From assembly GCF_024166365.1 (NCBI RefSeq), contig NC_064825.1, positions 100,020,480-100,084,479 of the forward strand: a stretch of DNA of 64,000 bases, written 5' to 3'. Below are positions 42,540-52,390 of this stretch, piece after piece (positions within the stretch are counted from its first letter, which is position 1; each line of letters opens with the position of its first letter). The notes beneath the pieces are model-generated. The model worked only from the letters and a program-made list of their open reading frames with translations. It made no database searches and was not told the DNA's origin. The stretch comes from Elephas maximus indicus (Eukaryota; Chordata; Mammalia; Proboscidea; Elephantidae). A program made the position numbers and the translations under genes.

Positions 42540-43452
42540 TTTACAACCGAGCATGGATTCAACAAATATTTACTGATCACCTATTGTGGGCCAGGTGCTG
42601 GGGCTCCAGGGGACATAAGGGTAAACAGGACAAGGCCCCTGCCCTCATGCAACTAACATTCTAGTGGAAAAGAGGCAATGAGCAAGTAATCAAATCAACA
42701 AAGATAACTCCAGATGGTGAGAGGGACTAGGAAGAAAAGCAAGATGCTGTGATAGAGGATGATGGGGACAATCAGGGCAACCAGGGAAGGCCACATTTGA
42801 GCTGAATGATAAGAAGGAGCCAGCTGTCAAAGATCTTGAGGCCATACTTCCAGGGAGAGGGGACAGCCAAGACAAAGGCCCTAGGGGGGAAAGAGTCTGC
42901 TATTTTCAAGTACAACGAGGTGAACAGACTGGAGCTAAGTGAGGTCCAAGAGGTGGACAAAGAGGAATCCATGTAGGGACTTGTAGACCTGGGAGATGGC
43001 TTTGCTCTCTGCTCAGCAGGAAGTCATTGTAGAGTCTTAGGGGAGTGACACAATCTAATATTTTATTAAAGGTTGTTTTGGGCAAATGGACCTTAGGGGG
43101 ACAAGAGTGGACACAGGGACACCAGTATGGAGGCCACTGTAGTCATCAAGGCAAGAGATGATGGAGGCCTGGACCAGGGCAGGGCAGTGGGGATGGCAGT
43201 GGATGGACTGGGAACGTGTTGTGGGTGAGAAACCACAGGTCTCGCTGATTGGTTGAATGTAGGCATGAAGCAGGAGTCAAAGATGGCTACAAGGCTTTGG
43301 GCTTCAACAACTGGGTGGATGCTGGGGGCCACTGGGTGAGATGGAGGAGAGGGACAAGGCACAGGGTTGCAGGATGGGGAAATGATTCCTCTGTATTCAA
43401 ACTGTTCTCTGAGGAACCCCTGGAGGCTGGAGGAGTGGGGGTGGCCCATTTG
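42540..43452 (-). mobile_element. L2, long 3' portion
   Basis: Antisense L2 in order: AACAAATATTTACTGATCACC, CTGCCCTCATGCAACTAACATTCTAGTG, GGGAAGGCCACATTTGAGCTGAATG, AAGACAAAGGCCCTAGG, GGGAGTGACACAATCTAATATTTT, GGCAAGAGATGATGGAGGCCTGG, CAACTGGGTGGATGCTGG. About 900 bp. The 121-codon minus frame (43,093-43,458) reads the L2 sense strand by chance and contains no domain. Confidence 0.82.
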
Positions 43453-43454
43453 AG

Positions 43455-43725
43455 TCACAGCAGTGTCATTTTTACCTACTTTAGCTGTGCTTTAGTTTCC
43501 TTACTGATAAGATGGCAACATAAGAATAGAAGACCGGCCTTGTGATCTCCTTTCGAAAGATCACAGCCTTGAAAACCCTATAGAGCAATTCTACTGTGCA
43601 CGTATGAGTCAGAATCAAGCAGACAGCAACCAACAACAACGACAACAATTGATAAGGTTACTTTTGGTATGAAATTAGACAATCTGTGTAAGCACGCAGG
43701 GCCTGGCACATTGGAAGTGCTCAAA
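43455..43725 (+). mobile_element. MIR split by AfroSINE
   Basis: Left part CTTTAGTTTCCTTACTGATAAGATGGC, right part (43,651-43,725) GCACGCAGGGCCTGGCACATTGGAAGTGCTCAA. The AfroSINE fragment lies between. Confidence 0.65.
43528..43650 (+). mobile_element. AfroSINE, 3' half
   Basis: GACCGGCCTTGTGATCTCC, TTGAAAACCCTATAGAGCAATTC, AGACAGCAACCAACAACAACG tail. Confidence 0.82.
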
Positions 43726-43884
43726 GATCATTGGCTAGTGGTGGTTCAGTGGTAGAATTCTCACCTCTCATGTGGGAGACTGTGACGGTTAAGGTTGTGT
43801 TAACTTGTCTAGGCCATGATTCTCAGTGGTTGGCAGTTATGATGTAGTCTGGCAGCTAGGTAATGATATAATCACCTCCATAAT

Positions 43885-44050
43885 CCAAAACCCAAGCCCA
43901 CTGCTGTTGAGTCAACTCCAACTCATAGTGACCCTATAGGACAGACTAGAACTGCCCCACAGGGTTTCCAAGGAGGGGCTGATGGATTTGAACTGCTGAC
44001 CCATTGGTTAGTAGCCAAGCTCTTAACCACTGTGCCACCAGAGCTCCATG
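43885..44050 (-). mobile_element. AfroSINE inside the LTR
   Basis: Complete minus copy (CAAGCCCACTGCTGTTGAGTC ... GTGCCACCAGAGCTCC). A 24-bp duplication (43,861-43,884 and 44,051-44,074; one A/G difference) flanks it, centred on TAATCACCTCCATAAT. It is the youngest layer of a three-level nest. Confidence 0.95.
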
Positions 44051-44399
44051 TAATGATGTAATCACCTCCATAATGAGATCTGATATAATGTAATCACTTC
44101 CGTGATGATCCGCTATGAGCAGCCAATCGGTTGAAAGGGAGTTTCCTTGGGGATGTGACCTGCATGCAATATATGTGGATTTTCTGGCGTAGCTTGCAAG
44201 CTTTTGCTGCCACTGGATCCTGCATGTGGCTCATCACCTCCAGTACTTGGAACTTGAGCTAGCAGCTTACCTGCTGGTTTTGGGATTCGTCAGCCCCTGC
44301 AGCTCCATGAATCAGGAGAAGCCTCCAGCCTGACCCACTGGCTTGGAACTTTCCAGCCTCTACAACAGCATGAGCCACTTCCTTGATATAATTCTCCCT

Positions 44400-44465
44400 C
44401 TGTGTGTATATATAGATATACATATATATACACACACACACATGCATACATACACGTGTGCACGC
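44400..44465. repeat. (TA)/(CA) microsatellite in LTR
   Basis: Alternating TATA then CACACA then CATA units, part of the LTR 3' region. Confidence 0.8.
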
Positions 44466-44812
44466 GCTTCACTGGTTTTGCTTCTCTAGAGAACCCAGCC
44501 TAAGACAGAGACCCAGGTTTGATTCCTGGCCAGTGCACCTCATACACGGGCACCACCAGTCTGTCAGTAGTGGATTGCACTTTGCTATGATGCCGAACAG
44601 GTTTCAGCGGCTTCCAGACTAAGACAGACTAAGAAAAAAGGCCTAACGATCTACTTCTGAAAATCAGCCAGTGAAAACCCTATGGATTACAACAGTCTGA
44701 TCGGAAACTGATTATGGAGATGGCACAGGACAGGGCAGAGTTTCATTTTGCTGTGCACGGAGTCACCATGAGTCGGGGGCCGACTTGAGGCACCGCCACC
44801 AATAGCAGTATT

Positions 44813-45715
44813 TATTATTATTATTCATTATTCTGCATAAGATATTATTTGAAACAAGGGTTTTGCAGCTAACAGAATTTGAAATGACTGTTCTATGAAA
44901 ACAAAAGCTTTGTTCAAATCCCGGTTCTGCAATCTGGCAGCTGTGTGATCCTGTATAAATCACGGCCTCCTGCAGGGCCAGGCCTGCCCACACAGTGCCC
45001 TTCCCCAACCCCCACCCCAACCCCACCCCATCCCCAGGGATACAGCCCCAGGCCAGGGCACATGACCTGGCAAGTCAGTCAGCCTGGATTTCAGTCCCAC
45101 CTGCCCCTTGAGTTAGGTGCCCCTGTGCAGTGCCCAACCACCAAGCTGCACATGTGCCCTACCTTTCTAGCCCTCGGTCTCCTCTTTGGTTGGATGGGTT
45201 GTATCACTGTGGTGGCGACTGTGGCAGGGCCATGCCCTTGCAAGCAAGGGTGGGATGGTGGCTGCAGCGAGGTGGCCAGCAGGGAATCACCGGTAATGAG
45301 AGCGCTGGGGCTGGGGAGGAGAAAAGGCAAGAGCCTCGGGGAAGGGCAGCCTGGAATAGCTCTTGCCTGACCCCAGGGAGAGTTGTGGGGGTGCCCATGT
45401 GCCACCCTCCCCACCAGGCCTCACCCTAGGAGCTGACAGACCCCACTGATTGAGAGCCCCACCTGCCAGGGCCCTTTAGAGGAGGCCTTTGACCTCCTGC
45501 TGGGCCCAGGCTATAAGACAAAAGGTGGTGCAGGAAGGGGGATATAACAACTCCCCACCCCCGCCAGCCCCAGGGAAGCCTCCTGTCCACCCCCTCTGAG
45601 ACATCTCTGCCATAGATGTCCCACACACACACTTCACAAGCCACAGCCCTAAAAGCTGAATGTTGCCCTCTGGGTATTTTTTAGCTCTCTCTGGCAGGCT
45701 GGTTTTATAGCCTAA
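44813..45715. other. unique GC-rich sequence
   Basis: C-rich run 45,004-45,035 (CCCCAACCCCCACCCCAACC) could form a G-quadruplex on the opposite strand. Frames of 87-141 codons lie on both strands at 44,945-45,430; none shows a domain and they overlap each other, so none is called. Confidence 0.35.
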
Positions 45716-45717
45716 TG

Positions 45718-45882
45718 CAAGATTTCCCAAATATGCCTGGTCACAAGAATCACCTGATGCACTTGTCAAAAATACAGCTTCCAGGGCCTCGCTCCCCTGC
45801 GTCCTGATTTAGTGGGTCAAGGAGGGGCCCAGGAATCTGTATTTTACCAGCACCTCAAATGATGCCGTGGATACTGAAGTTG
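45718..45882 (+). mobile_element. hAT-Charlie MITE (MER5/MER20 type)
   Basis: CAAGAATCACCTGATGCACTTG, AAAATACAGCTTCCAGGGCC, CCTGATTTAGTGGGTCAAGG, GGCCCAGGAATCTGTATTTT: the internal order of this MITE group. Confidence 0.78.
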
Positions 45883-45934
45883 GAGAGTTATAGCCATTGA
45901 CTTTAAGGAGGCGTGTCATGCATGGATCCCTTCT

Positions 45935-46122
45935 GACCTGAGTTAGATGCTGTGAGGCCTTGGGTAAATGGCTTAACCTCTCTGGTTCCATCAGAGTCAA
46001 ACTGGGAACAACATAGTGCCCACCTCAAAGGGTCACTGGGAAGCCTGAGACCAATCAGGGAAAGCTCTTAGAATAGGGCCTGGTAAGCATCAGCAGACAC
46101 TAGTGGCCTTTCTTGTTCTTGT
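45935..46122 (+). mobile_element. MIR fragment
   Basis: GTGAGGCCTTGGGTAAATGGCTTAACCTCTCTGG and AGAATAGGGCCTGGTAAGCATCAG. Confidence 0.68.
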
Positions 46123-46265
46123 TATTAATATCACAACTCACCCCTGCCTGCACTAAAACACTTAAGGAAGGGGACAGAAGCGGGGTGCACAGGGCATATG
46201 GACCAGCGTCTAGTCCCACATTTGCCCCCTCCTAGGCCCCCAGGATGAGAGCTCAGCCCTTACCC

Positions 46266-46645
46266 ACTAAAAAACCCACTGCCCTCAAGTCGATTCCGAC
46301 TCATAACAACCCTATAGGACCAAGTAGAGTTGCCCCACAGGGTTTCCAAGGCTCTAATCTTTATGATAGGAAACCCTAGTAGCGTACTGATTAAGTACTA
46401 CGGCTGCTAACCAAGAGGTTGGCAGTTCCAATCCACCAGGCACTCCTTGGAAACTCTGTGGGGCAGTTCTACTCTGTCCTATAAGGTTGCTACGAGTCAG
46501 AATCGACTCAATGGCAATGGATTTGGTTTGGTTTGGTTAATTTTTATGGAAGCAGACTGCCACAGTTTTCTCCCAAGTAACAGCTGGTGGGTGCAAACCA
46601 ACCTTTCAGTTAGCAACCAAGAACTCAACCACTGCTTCACCAGGG
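46266..46645 (-). mobile_element. AfroSINE (long variant) split by another AfroSINE
   Basis: Left part (46,266-46,366): AAAACCCACTGCCCTCAAGTC to GGCTCTAATCTTTATG. Right part (46,538-46,645): TTTTTATGGAAGCAGACTGCC to CTTCACCAGGGCTCAG. Together they make one minus-strand copy interrupted by a plus-strand copy. Confidence 0.92.
46367..46537 (+). mobile_element. AfroSINE inserted in AfroSINE
   Basis: GGAAACCCTAGTAGCGTACTG head to ATTTGGTTTGGTTTGG tail. The duplication reads TAATCTTTATG (46,355-46,365) and TAATTTTTATG (46,538-46,548), one difference. Confidence 0.93.
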
Positions 46646-46650
46646 CTCAG

Positions 46651-47112
46651 CTCTCAGGACCTGTTAATGTCATTAGCTCCACTGGGCACGTCCCCTCCTG
46701 CCGCACTCAACACCTCCGCTCCCCAGAGCCCCATTAGGCAGCCCGTCTGCTTCTCCGATCAGGGCTGCCCCACATGCTGCCCCCTTTGGGGTGGGGGTAG
46801 TCAACCCCACTTCAGGTGATGAGCGAAGAGCTGCAGCAAACCCCGGGCTGGGGGCTGTGGGCTTGGGGCTGGGGGCTGTGGTCTGGGAGCTGGGGGCTGG
46901 GTGGGTGAGAGGGCAGGGGGTGCAGGGGTGGGGAGTGGAGGCTTCGTCCTTGGCCCTGGCCGTCCCCTGAGTCCCAAACTCCCACCTGGGCTGTGCAGAG
47001 GTTGGAATGAGGTTGCCTGAGTGGAGGAGGACAACGTTGGGGGCGGGGGGAGGAAGGAGTTATAAAACAGTTTACAATCCTGCCCCCCCCCAGCCTCCTC
47101 ACCTACTTCCCT
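46651..47112. repeat. G-rich minisatellite-like tract within unique DNA
   Basis: 46,845-46,935 is a run of GGGGCTGTGG, CTTGGGGCTGGGGGC and GGGAGCTGGGGG words with more than ten G-runs of at least three, a likely G-quadruplex former on the plus strand. The rest (to 47,112) is unique. The proline-rich frame on the minus strand (46,801-47,169) merely translates this bias. Confidence 0.65.
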
Positions 47113-47223
47113 CAGCCTGAGGGTGTGGGGTCCCAAGATCCAAAAACCAGATGTTTTCCCCAGCTCCACGGCACACGCAGGATCTGCAGAGGAATCTCCT
47201 CAGTGTAGTGGCACCTCTGATAG
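47113..47223 (+). repeat. 110-bp recurring segment, copy 1
   Basis: Aligns over its whole length with 53,102-53,213 (shared CCCAAGATCCA, CAGATG.TTTCCCCA, CAAAGGAATC/CAGAGGAATC, GCACCTCTGAT). Family not assigned. Confidence 0.7.
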
Positions 47224-47229
47224 GATTTT

Positions 47230-47418
47230 CTACAAGGAAAAAGATGGGCAGAGAGGCGGGCAGATCTGAGCTGGAGTCCTGGCGCTGCCACTAGGGTGCA
47301 ATCATCCTCCCTGGACCTCAGCTTCCTCATCTGTAAAATGGGGGTCAAAACAGAGCCCCCCACAGCAGATTCCTGGGAGAATGCATTGCAACCATAGTGG
47401 CACACAGTAGGTGCTTCA
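47230..47418 (+). mobile_element. MIR
   Basis: GCGCTGCCACTAGGGTGC, CTGGACCTCAGCTTCCTCATCTGTAAAATGGG, GGCACACAGTAGGTGC in order. Confidence 0.78.
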
Positions 47419-47778
47419 CTCCTCTGGGTGCCTCTTTTTGTACCGGCACTGCACAAACCACATTCATGGGAAACAAAACTGAGTCACAGTTTTCTGCTAG
47501 CTTGGTTCCCAGTAACTCTAACTGTTCTCGCTTCCGCTCGCCCTTCCGTCCTTGTCCATAATCAGATGTAAGGCTTACAGAGCTGTACTTGGATCTAGAG
47601 CTGGTGTTGCAGTCTAGAGTTGTTTTTTTTTTTTTTTCCCCTTCCTTAATCTCATATCACAAAATGTTTTCTATTCACGGCAGGCAGTATTTCATTCGAT
47701 TCAATTAAAAAATAAAAAACTTAGCGACCGCCCCTCTGGCCCTGGGTTACCATCTTTAAGAACGTTAGCCCCTTAAAT
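47419..47778. other. unique sequence with T-run
   Basis: T-run at 47,622-47,637; no element named. Confidence 0.35.
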
Positions 47779-47779
47779 G

Positions 47780-47945
47780 GGACAACTCCCTAGGAGGTCA
47801 GTACCTTTATGGTTCCCATTTTGAGGCGAGGAAAGCAGGAAACAGAGGGGCCAAAGAACTTGCCCGAGAGACCCACAGTGAGTAGAAGAGGCAGAACTTG
47901 AACTCAGGTCCTGCTGGCTCCAAAGTCTGCCCTCTCACCCCTATT
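47780..47945 (-). mobile_element. MIR
   Basis: GGTTCCCATTTTGAGGCGAGG, AAAGAACTTGCCCGAGAG, GAACTTGAACTCAGGTCCTG: antisense MIR core. Confidence 0.72.
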
Positions 47946-48029
47946 CTGCCTCTGTAAGATGAGAGGCAGTCTTCTCCCACCCCCTACAGATCTCTCAGTG
48001 TGGTAAAGAACACCAAGAGAAGGATTTTT

Positions 48030-48505
48030 TTGTGTGCTTTAAGTGAAAGTTTACAAATCAAGGCAGTCTCTCATACAAAAATTTATATACATCTTGCTAT
48101 ATACTCCTAGTTCCTCTCCCCCTAATGAGACAGCACAATCTTTCTCTCCACCCTCTATTTCCATGTCCATTCAGCCAACTTCTGACCCCCTCTGTCTTCT
48201 CATCTCCCCTCCAGACAGGAGCTGCCCACATAGTCTCATGTGTTTACTTGAGCCAAGAGCTCACTCCTCACCAGTATCATTTTCTATTTTATAGTCCAGT
48301 CCAATCTCTGAAGAGCTGGCTTTGGAAATGGCTCCTGTCTTGGGCTAACAGAAGGTCTGGGGACCATGACCTCCGGGGTCCTTCTAGTCTCAATCAGACC
48401 ATTAAGCCTGGTCTTTGTATGAGAATTTGAAGTCTGCATCCCACTGCTCTTCTGCTCCTTCAGGGGTTCTCTGTTGTGTTCCCTGTCAGGGCAGGCATCA
48501 GTTGT
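48030..48505 (-). mobile_element. L1 3' UTR fragment, first insertion
   Basis: GTGTGCTTTAAGTGAAAGTTTAC at the poly-A end through GGGTTCTCTGTTGTGTTCCC to CAGGCATCAGTTGT, truncated in the 3' UTR. The left flank AAGAGAAGGATTTTT (48,015-48,029) resembles the sequence at its right edge. Confidence 0.88.
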
Positions 48506-48521
48506 AAGGAGAATAATTTTT

Positions 48522-51500
48522 TTTTTTTTTAATAATTTTTATTGTGCTTTAAATGAAAGTTTACAAATCAAGTCAGTCTCTCACACAAAAACCCACATAC
48601 ACCTTGCTACACACTCCCAGTTACTCTCCCCATAATGAGACAGCCTGCTCTCTCTTTCCACTCTCTCTTTTCGTGTCCTTTTCGCCAGCTTCTAACCCCC
48701 TCCACCCTCTCATCTCCCCTCCAGCCAGGAGATGCCAACACAGTCTCAAGTGTCCACCTGATCCAGGAAACTCACTCCTCACCAGCATCCCTCTCCAACC
48801 CATTGTCCAGTCCAATCCATGTCTGAAGAGTTGGCTTCAGGAATGGTTCCTGTCCTGGGGCAACAGAAGGTCTGGGGGCCATGACCACCGGGGTCCTTCC
48901 AGTCTCAGTCAGACCATTAAGTCTGGTCTTATGAGAATTTGGGGTCTGCATCCCACTGCTCTCCTGCTCCCTCAGGGGTTCTCTGTTGTGTTCCCTGTCA
49001 TGGCAGTCATCGGTTGTAGCCGGGCACCATCTAGTTCTTCTGGTCTCAGGATGATGTAGTCGCTGGTTCATGTGGCCCTTTCTGTCTCTTGGGCTCATAA
49101 TTATCGTGTGACCTTGGTGTTCTTTATTCTCCTTTGATCCAGGTGGGTTGAGACCAATTGATGCATCTTAGATGGCTGCTTGCTAGCGTTTAAGACCCCA
49201 GACACCACTCTTCAAAGTGGGATGCAGAATGTTTTCTTAATAGATTTTATTATGCCAATTGACTTAGATGTCCCCTGAAACCATGGTCTCCAGACCCCTG
49301 CCCCTGCTACGCTGGCCTCCGAAGCATTCAGTTTACTCAGGAAACTTCTTTGCTTCTGGTTTAGTCCGATTGTGCTGACCTCCCCTGTATTGTGTGCTGT
49401 CTTTCCCTTCACCTAGTTACCTACTATCTAATTAGTGAATATCCCTCTCCCACCCTCCCTCCCTTCCCCATCTTGTAACCACAAAAGAATGTTTTCTTCT
49501 CAGTTTAAACTATTTCTGAAGTTCTTATAATAGTGGTCTTACACAATATTTGTCTTTTTGCAACTGACTAATTTCACTCAGCATAATGCCTTCCAGATTC
49601 CTCCATGTTATGAAATGTTTCACAGATTCCTCACTGTTCTTTATCGATGCGTAGTATTCCTTATGTGAATATACCATAATTTATTTATCCATTCATCCGT
49701 TGATGGGCACCTTTGTTGCTTCCATCTTTTTGCTATTGTAAACAGTGCTGCAATAAACATGGGTGTGCATTTATCTGTTCGTGTAAAGGCTCTTATTTCT
49801 CTAGGATATATTCCAAGGAGTGGGATTGCTGGATTGTATAGTAGTCTTATTTCTAGCTTTTTAAGGAAGCGCCAAATCGATTTCCAAAGTGGTTGTACCA
49901 TTTGACATTCCCACCAGCAGTGTAGAAGTGTTCCAATCTCTCCACAGCCTCTCCAACATTTATTATTTTGTGTGTTTTGGATTAATGCCAGCCTTGTTGG
50001 AGTGAGGTGAAATCTCATTATAGTTTTGATCTGCATTTCTCTAATGGCTAATGATCGTGAACATTCCCTCATATATCTGTTAGCTACCTGAATGTCTTCT
50101 TTAGTGAAGTGTCTAGTCATAACTTTTGCCCATTTTTTAATTGGGTTATTTGTCTTTTCGCAGTTGAGTTTTTGCAGTATCATGTAGATTTTAGAGATCA
50201 GGCGCTGATCAGAAATGTCATAGCAAAAAACTTTTTCCCAGTCTATAGGTAGTGTTTTTATGCTTTTGGTGAAGTCTTTAGAAGAGCATAAGTGTTTGAT
50301 TTTAAGAGCTCCCAGTTATAAGTTTTTCTTCTACTTTCTTTATAATGTTTTCTATACTGTTTATGCCATGTATTAGGGCTCCTAACGTTGTCCCTATTTT
50401 TTCTTCCATGATCTTTATTGTTTTAGATTTTATATTTAGGTCTTTGATCCATTTTGAGTTTTTGTGCATGGAGTGAAGTATGGGTCTTGTTTCATTTTTT
50501 TGCAGACGGATATCCAGTTATGCCAGCACCATTTGTTAAAGAGACTGTCTTTTCCCCATTTAACTGGTTTTTTTTTAACTGTTTTAGGGCCTTTGTCAAA
50601 TATCAGCTGCTCATATGTGGATGGATTTATGTCTGGATTCTCAATTCTTTTCCAGTGGTCCATGTATCTGTTGTTGTACCAGTACCAGGCTGTTTTGACT
50701 ACTGTGGCAGTATAATAGGTTCTAAAATCAGGTAGAGGGAGGCCTCCCACTTTGTTCTTCTTTTTCAGTAATGCCTTATTTATCCCGGGCCTCTTTCCCT
50801 TCCATATGAAATTGGTGATTTGTTTCTCCATCTCATTAAAGAATGTCATTGGAATTTGGATCAGAATTGCATTAAATGTATAGATGGCTTTTGGTAGAAT
50901 AGACGTTTTTATAATGTTAAGTCTTCCTATCCACGAGCAAGATATGTTCTTCCACTTATGTAAGTCTCTTTTGGTTTCTTGCAGAAGCGTACTGTAGTTT
51001 TGTTTGTATAAGTCTTTTACATCTCTGGTAAGATTTATTCCTAAGTATTTTATGTTCTTGGGAGCTACTGTAAATGGCACTGGTTTGGTGATTTTCTCTT
51101 CGATGTTCTTTTTGTTGGTGTAGAGGAATCCAACTGATTTTTGTATGTTTATCTTGTGTCCCGATACTCTGCTGAACTCTTCTATTAGTTTCAGTAGTTT
51201 TCTGGAGGATTCCTTAGGGTTTTCTGTGTATAAGATATTGTCATCTGCAAACAGAGATACTTTGACTTCTTCCTTGCCAATCTGGATGCGCTTTATTTCT
51301 TTATCTAGCCTAACTGCTCTGGCTAAAACTTCCAGCACATTGTTGAATAAGAGTGGTAATAAAGGGCATCCTTGTCTGGTTCCCGATCTCAGTGGGAATG
51401 TTTTCAGACTCTCTCCATTTAGGGTGATGTTGGCTGTTGGCTTTGTATAAATGCCCTTTATTAGGTTGAGATATTTTCCTTCTATTCCTATTTTGGTGAG

Positions 51501-51569
51501 AGTTTTTATCATGAATGGGTGTTGGACTTTGTCAAATGCCTGTTCTGCATCAGTTGATAAAATCAAGTG
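48522..51569 (-). mobile_element. L1, 5'-truncated, second insertion
   Basis: 3.05-kb copy with T-run at 48,517-48,530, a full 3' UTR and ORF2 back to the RT domain. AAGGAGAATAATTTTT (48,506-48,521) and AAGGAGAAGAATTTTT (51,570-51,585) form the duplication, 15 of 16 identical. It sits exactly on the right edge of the earlier L1 fragment. Confidence 0.94.
49641..51568 (-). pseudogene. L1 ORF2 fragment with RT palm
   Basis: Longest coding relic in the window. The minus frame 50,436-51,596 (386 codons; the first dozen or so are host DNA) carries RT motif A text [30 protein letters not shown] and the catalytic [10 protein letters not shown] (FADD at residues 116-119), then the thumb-side [16 protein letters not shown] and [13 protein letters not shown]. 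After a frameshift near 50.2-50.43 kb the frame 49,641-50,183 gives the C-terminal [19 protein letters not shown] and the Cys/His cluster CWRGCGEIGTLLHCWWEC. Endonuclease and the RT fingers are absent through 5' truncation, so it cannot retrotranspose itself. Confidence 0.93.
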
Positions 51570-51694
51570 AAGGAGAAGAATTTTTAATGGTTGCATATCA
51601 TACCTCTGAGCCCAGATTTGACTTCACCATTGCTGTATGGTAGGGCCTGTGGGCCATTTCTGGATAAATATGTACATATATACACATGTACACC

Positions 51695-51878
51695 ATTAGA
51701 GCCCTGGTTGCACAGTGGTTAAGTGCTCAGCTGCTAATCAAAAGGTCAGCAATTCAAACCCACCAGCAACTCTGCAGGAGAAAGATGTGGCTGTCTGCTT
51801 CCCTAAAGATTTACAGACTTGGAAACCCTATAGGGTTGCTATGAGTAGGAATCAACTTTACAGCAACGGGTTTTTATA
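51695..51878 (+). mobile_element. AfroSINE
   Basis: TTAGAGCCCTGGTTGCACAG head, TCAGCAATTCAAACCCACCAG, AGGAGAAAGATGTGGCTGTCTGC (the GGGAGAAAGATGTGG variant also at 15,290), tail GGGTTGCTATGAGTAGG; about 20 bp before the tail are deleted. Confidence 0.9.
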
Positions 51879-52160
51879 TACCATGATGAATTTAACAATT
51901 CTGAGCTACTCCCATGACCTAGGGCCTCTTACTTATGTTGGGGACAGGCCCTTGTGTTTAGAGTTTTCACATCAGGGGGAAAGATTGGAGCGAGATGTCT
52001 TCTTTGCTCCCACTCCTGGACCAGTATTTGAAAAGTTACAAGCCCTGCTCTGGGGAAGCAGAGAAGAGGAAGCAGAACCCTCCTTTACCCACAAACTACT
52101 GTTCCTGCCAGGTTTTAGGGTGAAGATAGGATGGAGGGAAAGGATGCTTGTCTGCCTGTG
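51879..52160. other. unique sequence
   Basis: The 177-codon plus frame 51,715-52,248 starts within the SINE, runs through this segment and ends in MIR; it has no domain and is rejected. Confidence 0.4.
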
Positions 52161-52184
52161 CTCTCAGACTCCCAGCCTCCTACA

Positions 52185-52390
52185 GGGCAGGAGTGGGGCC
52201 AGACTGCCTGGGCTCACATCCCAGCTCTGCCACTTACCAGCTGAGTGACCTTGGGCAATTCACTTAGCCTCTCTGTGCCTTAGTCTCTCCATCTGTAAAA
52301 TGGACATAAAGGCAGGACACCTCCCTCATAAAGTTATTTTGAGGATTGAGTTAATGCCCTGCAAGGAGTGTTTTATAAGCATCAGTCATG
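52185..52390 (+). mobile_element. MIR, well preserved
   Basis: GGGGCCAGACTGCCTGGGCTC, CCCAGCTCTGCCACTTACCAGCTGAGTGACCTTGGGCAA, TCTCCATCTGTAAAATGGAC, GAGGATTGAGTTAATGCCC in order (about 200 bp). Confidence 0.92.

Larger units (their letters stand above)
43781..44507 (+). mobile_element. ERVL-type (MLT2-like) solo LTR
   Basis: TGTGACGGTTAAGGTTGTGT start, GGCCATGATTCTCAGTGG, CCAATCGGTTGAAAGGG, a TA/CA microsatellite at 44,400-44,465, and GGTTTTGCTTCTCTAGAGAACCC...TAAGACA end, as in class III (ERVL) LTRs. GAGAC at 43,776-43,780 and 44,508-44,512 is the 5-bp duplication. An AfroSINE lies inside. No internal proviral sequence. Confidence 0.93.
43728..44812 (+). mobile_element. tRNA-Gly-derived SINE, split by a solo LTR
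   Basis: The head TAGTGGTGGTTCAGTGGTAGAATTCTCACCTCTCATGTGGGAGAC plus (after the LTR) CCAGGTTTGATTCCTGGCCAGTGCA matches tRNA-Gly(GCC), with A and B boxes (quoted words TGGTTCAGTGGTAGAATTC and GGTTTGATTCC). A body of about 280 bp follows, ending in an RTE-like tail (GTCACCATGAGTCGGGGGCCG...). Same body as at 23,885 and 54,045. The anticodon arm is altered and the element is interrupted, so it is not a tRNA gene. Confidence 0.88.

Noticed and set aside
43093..43458. 121-codon minus frame
   Set aside because: Lies within an L2 3' UTR; no domain.
43733..43780. tRNA-Gly gene
   Set aside because: A and B boxes are present but the anticodon arm is altered, an LTR splits it, and a SINE body follows; it is a SINE head.
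44945..45430. Overlapping frames on both strands
   Set aside because: GC-rich unique DNA; mutually overlapping, no domain, no consistent codon pattern.
46801..47169. Proline-rich minus frame
   Set aside because: Translation of the G-rich minisatellite-like tract.
51715..52248. 177-codon plus frame
   Set aside because: Starts inside an AfroSINE, ends inside a MIR, with no domain or splice support.
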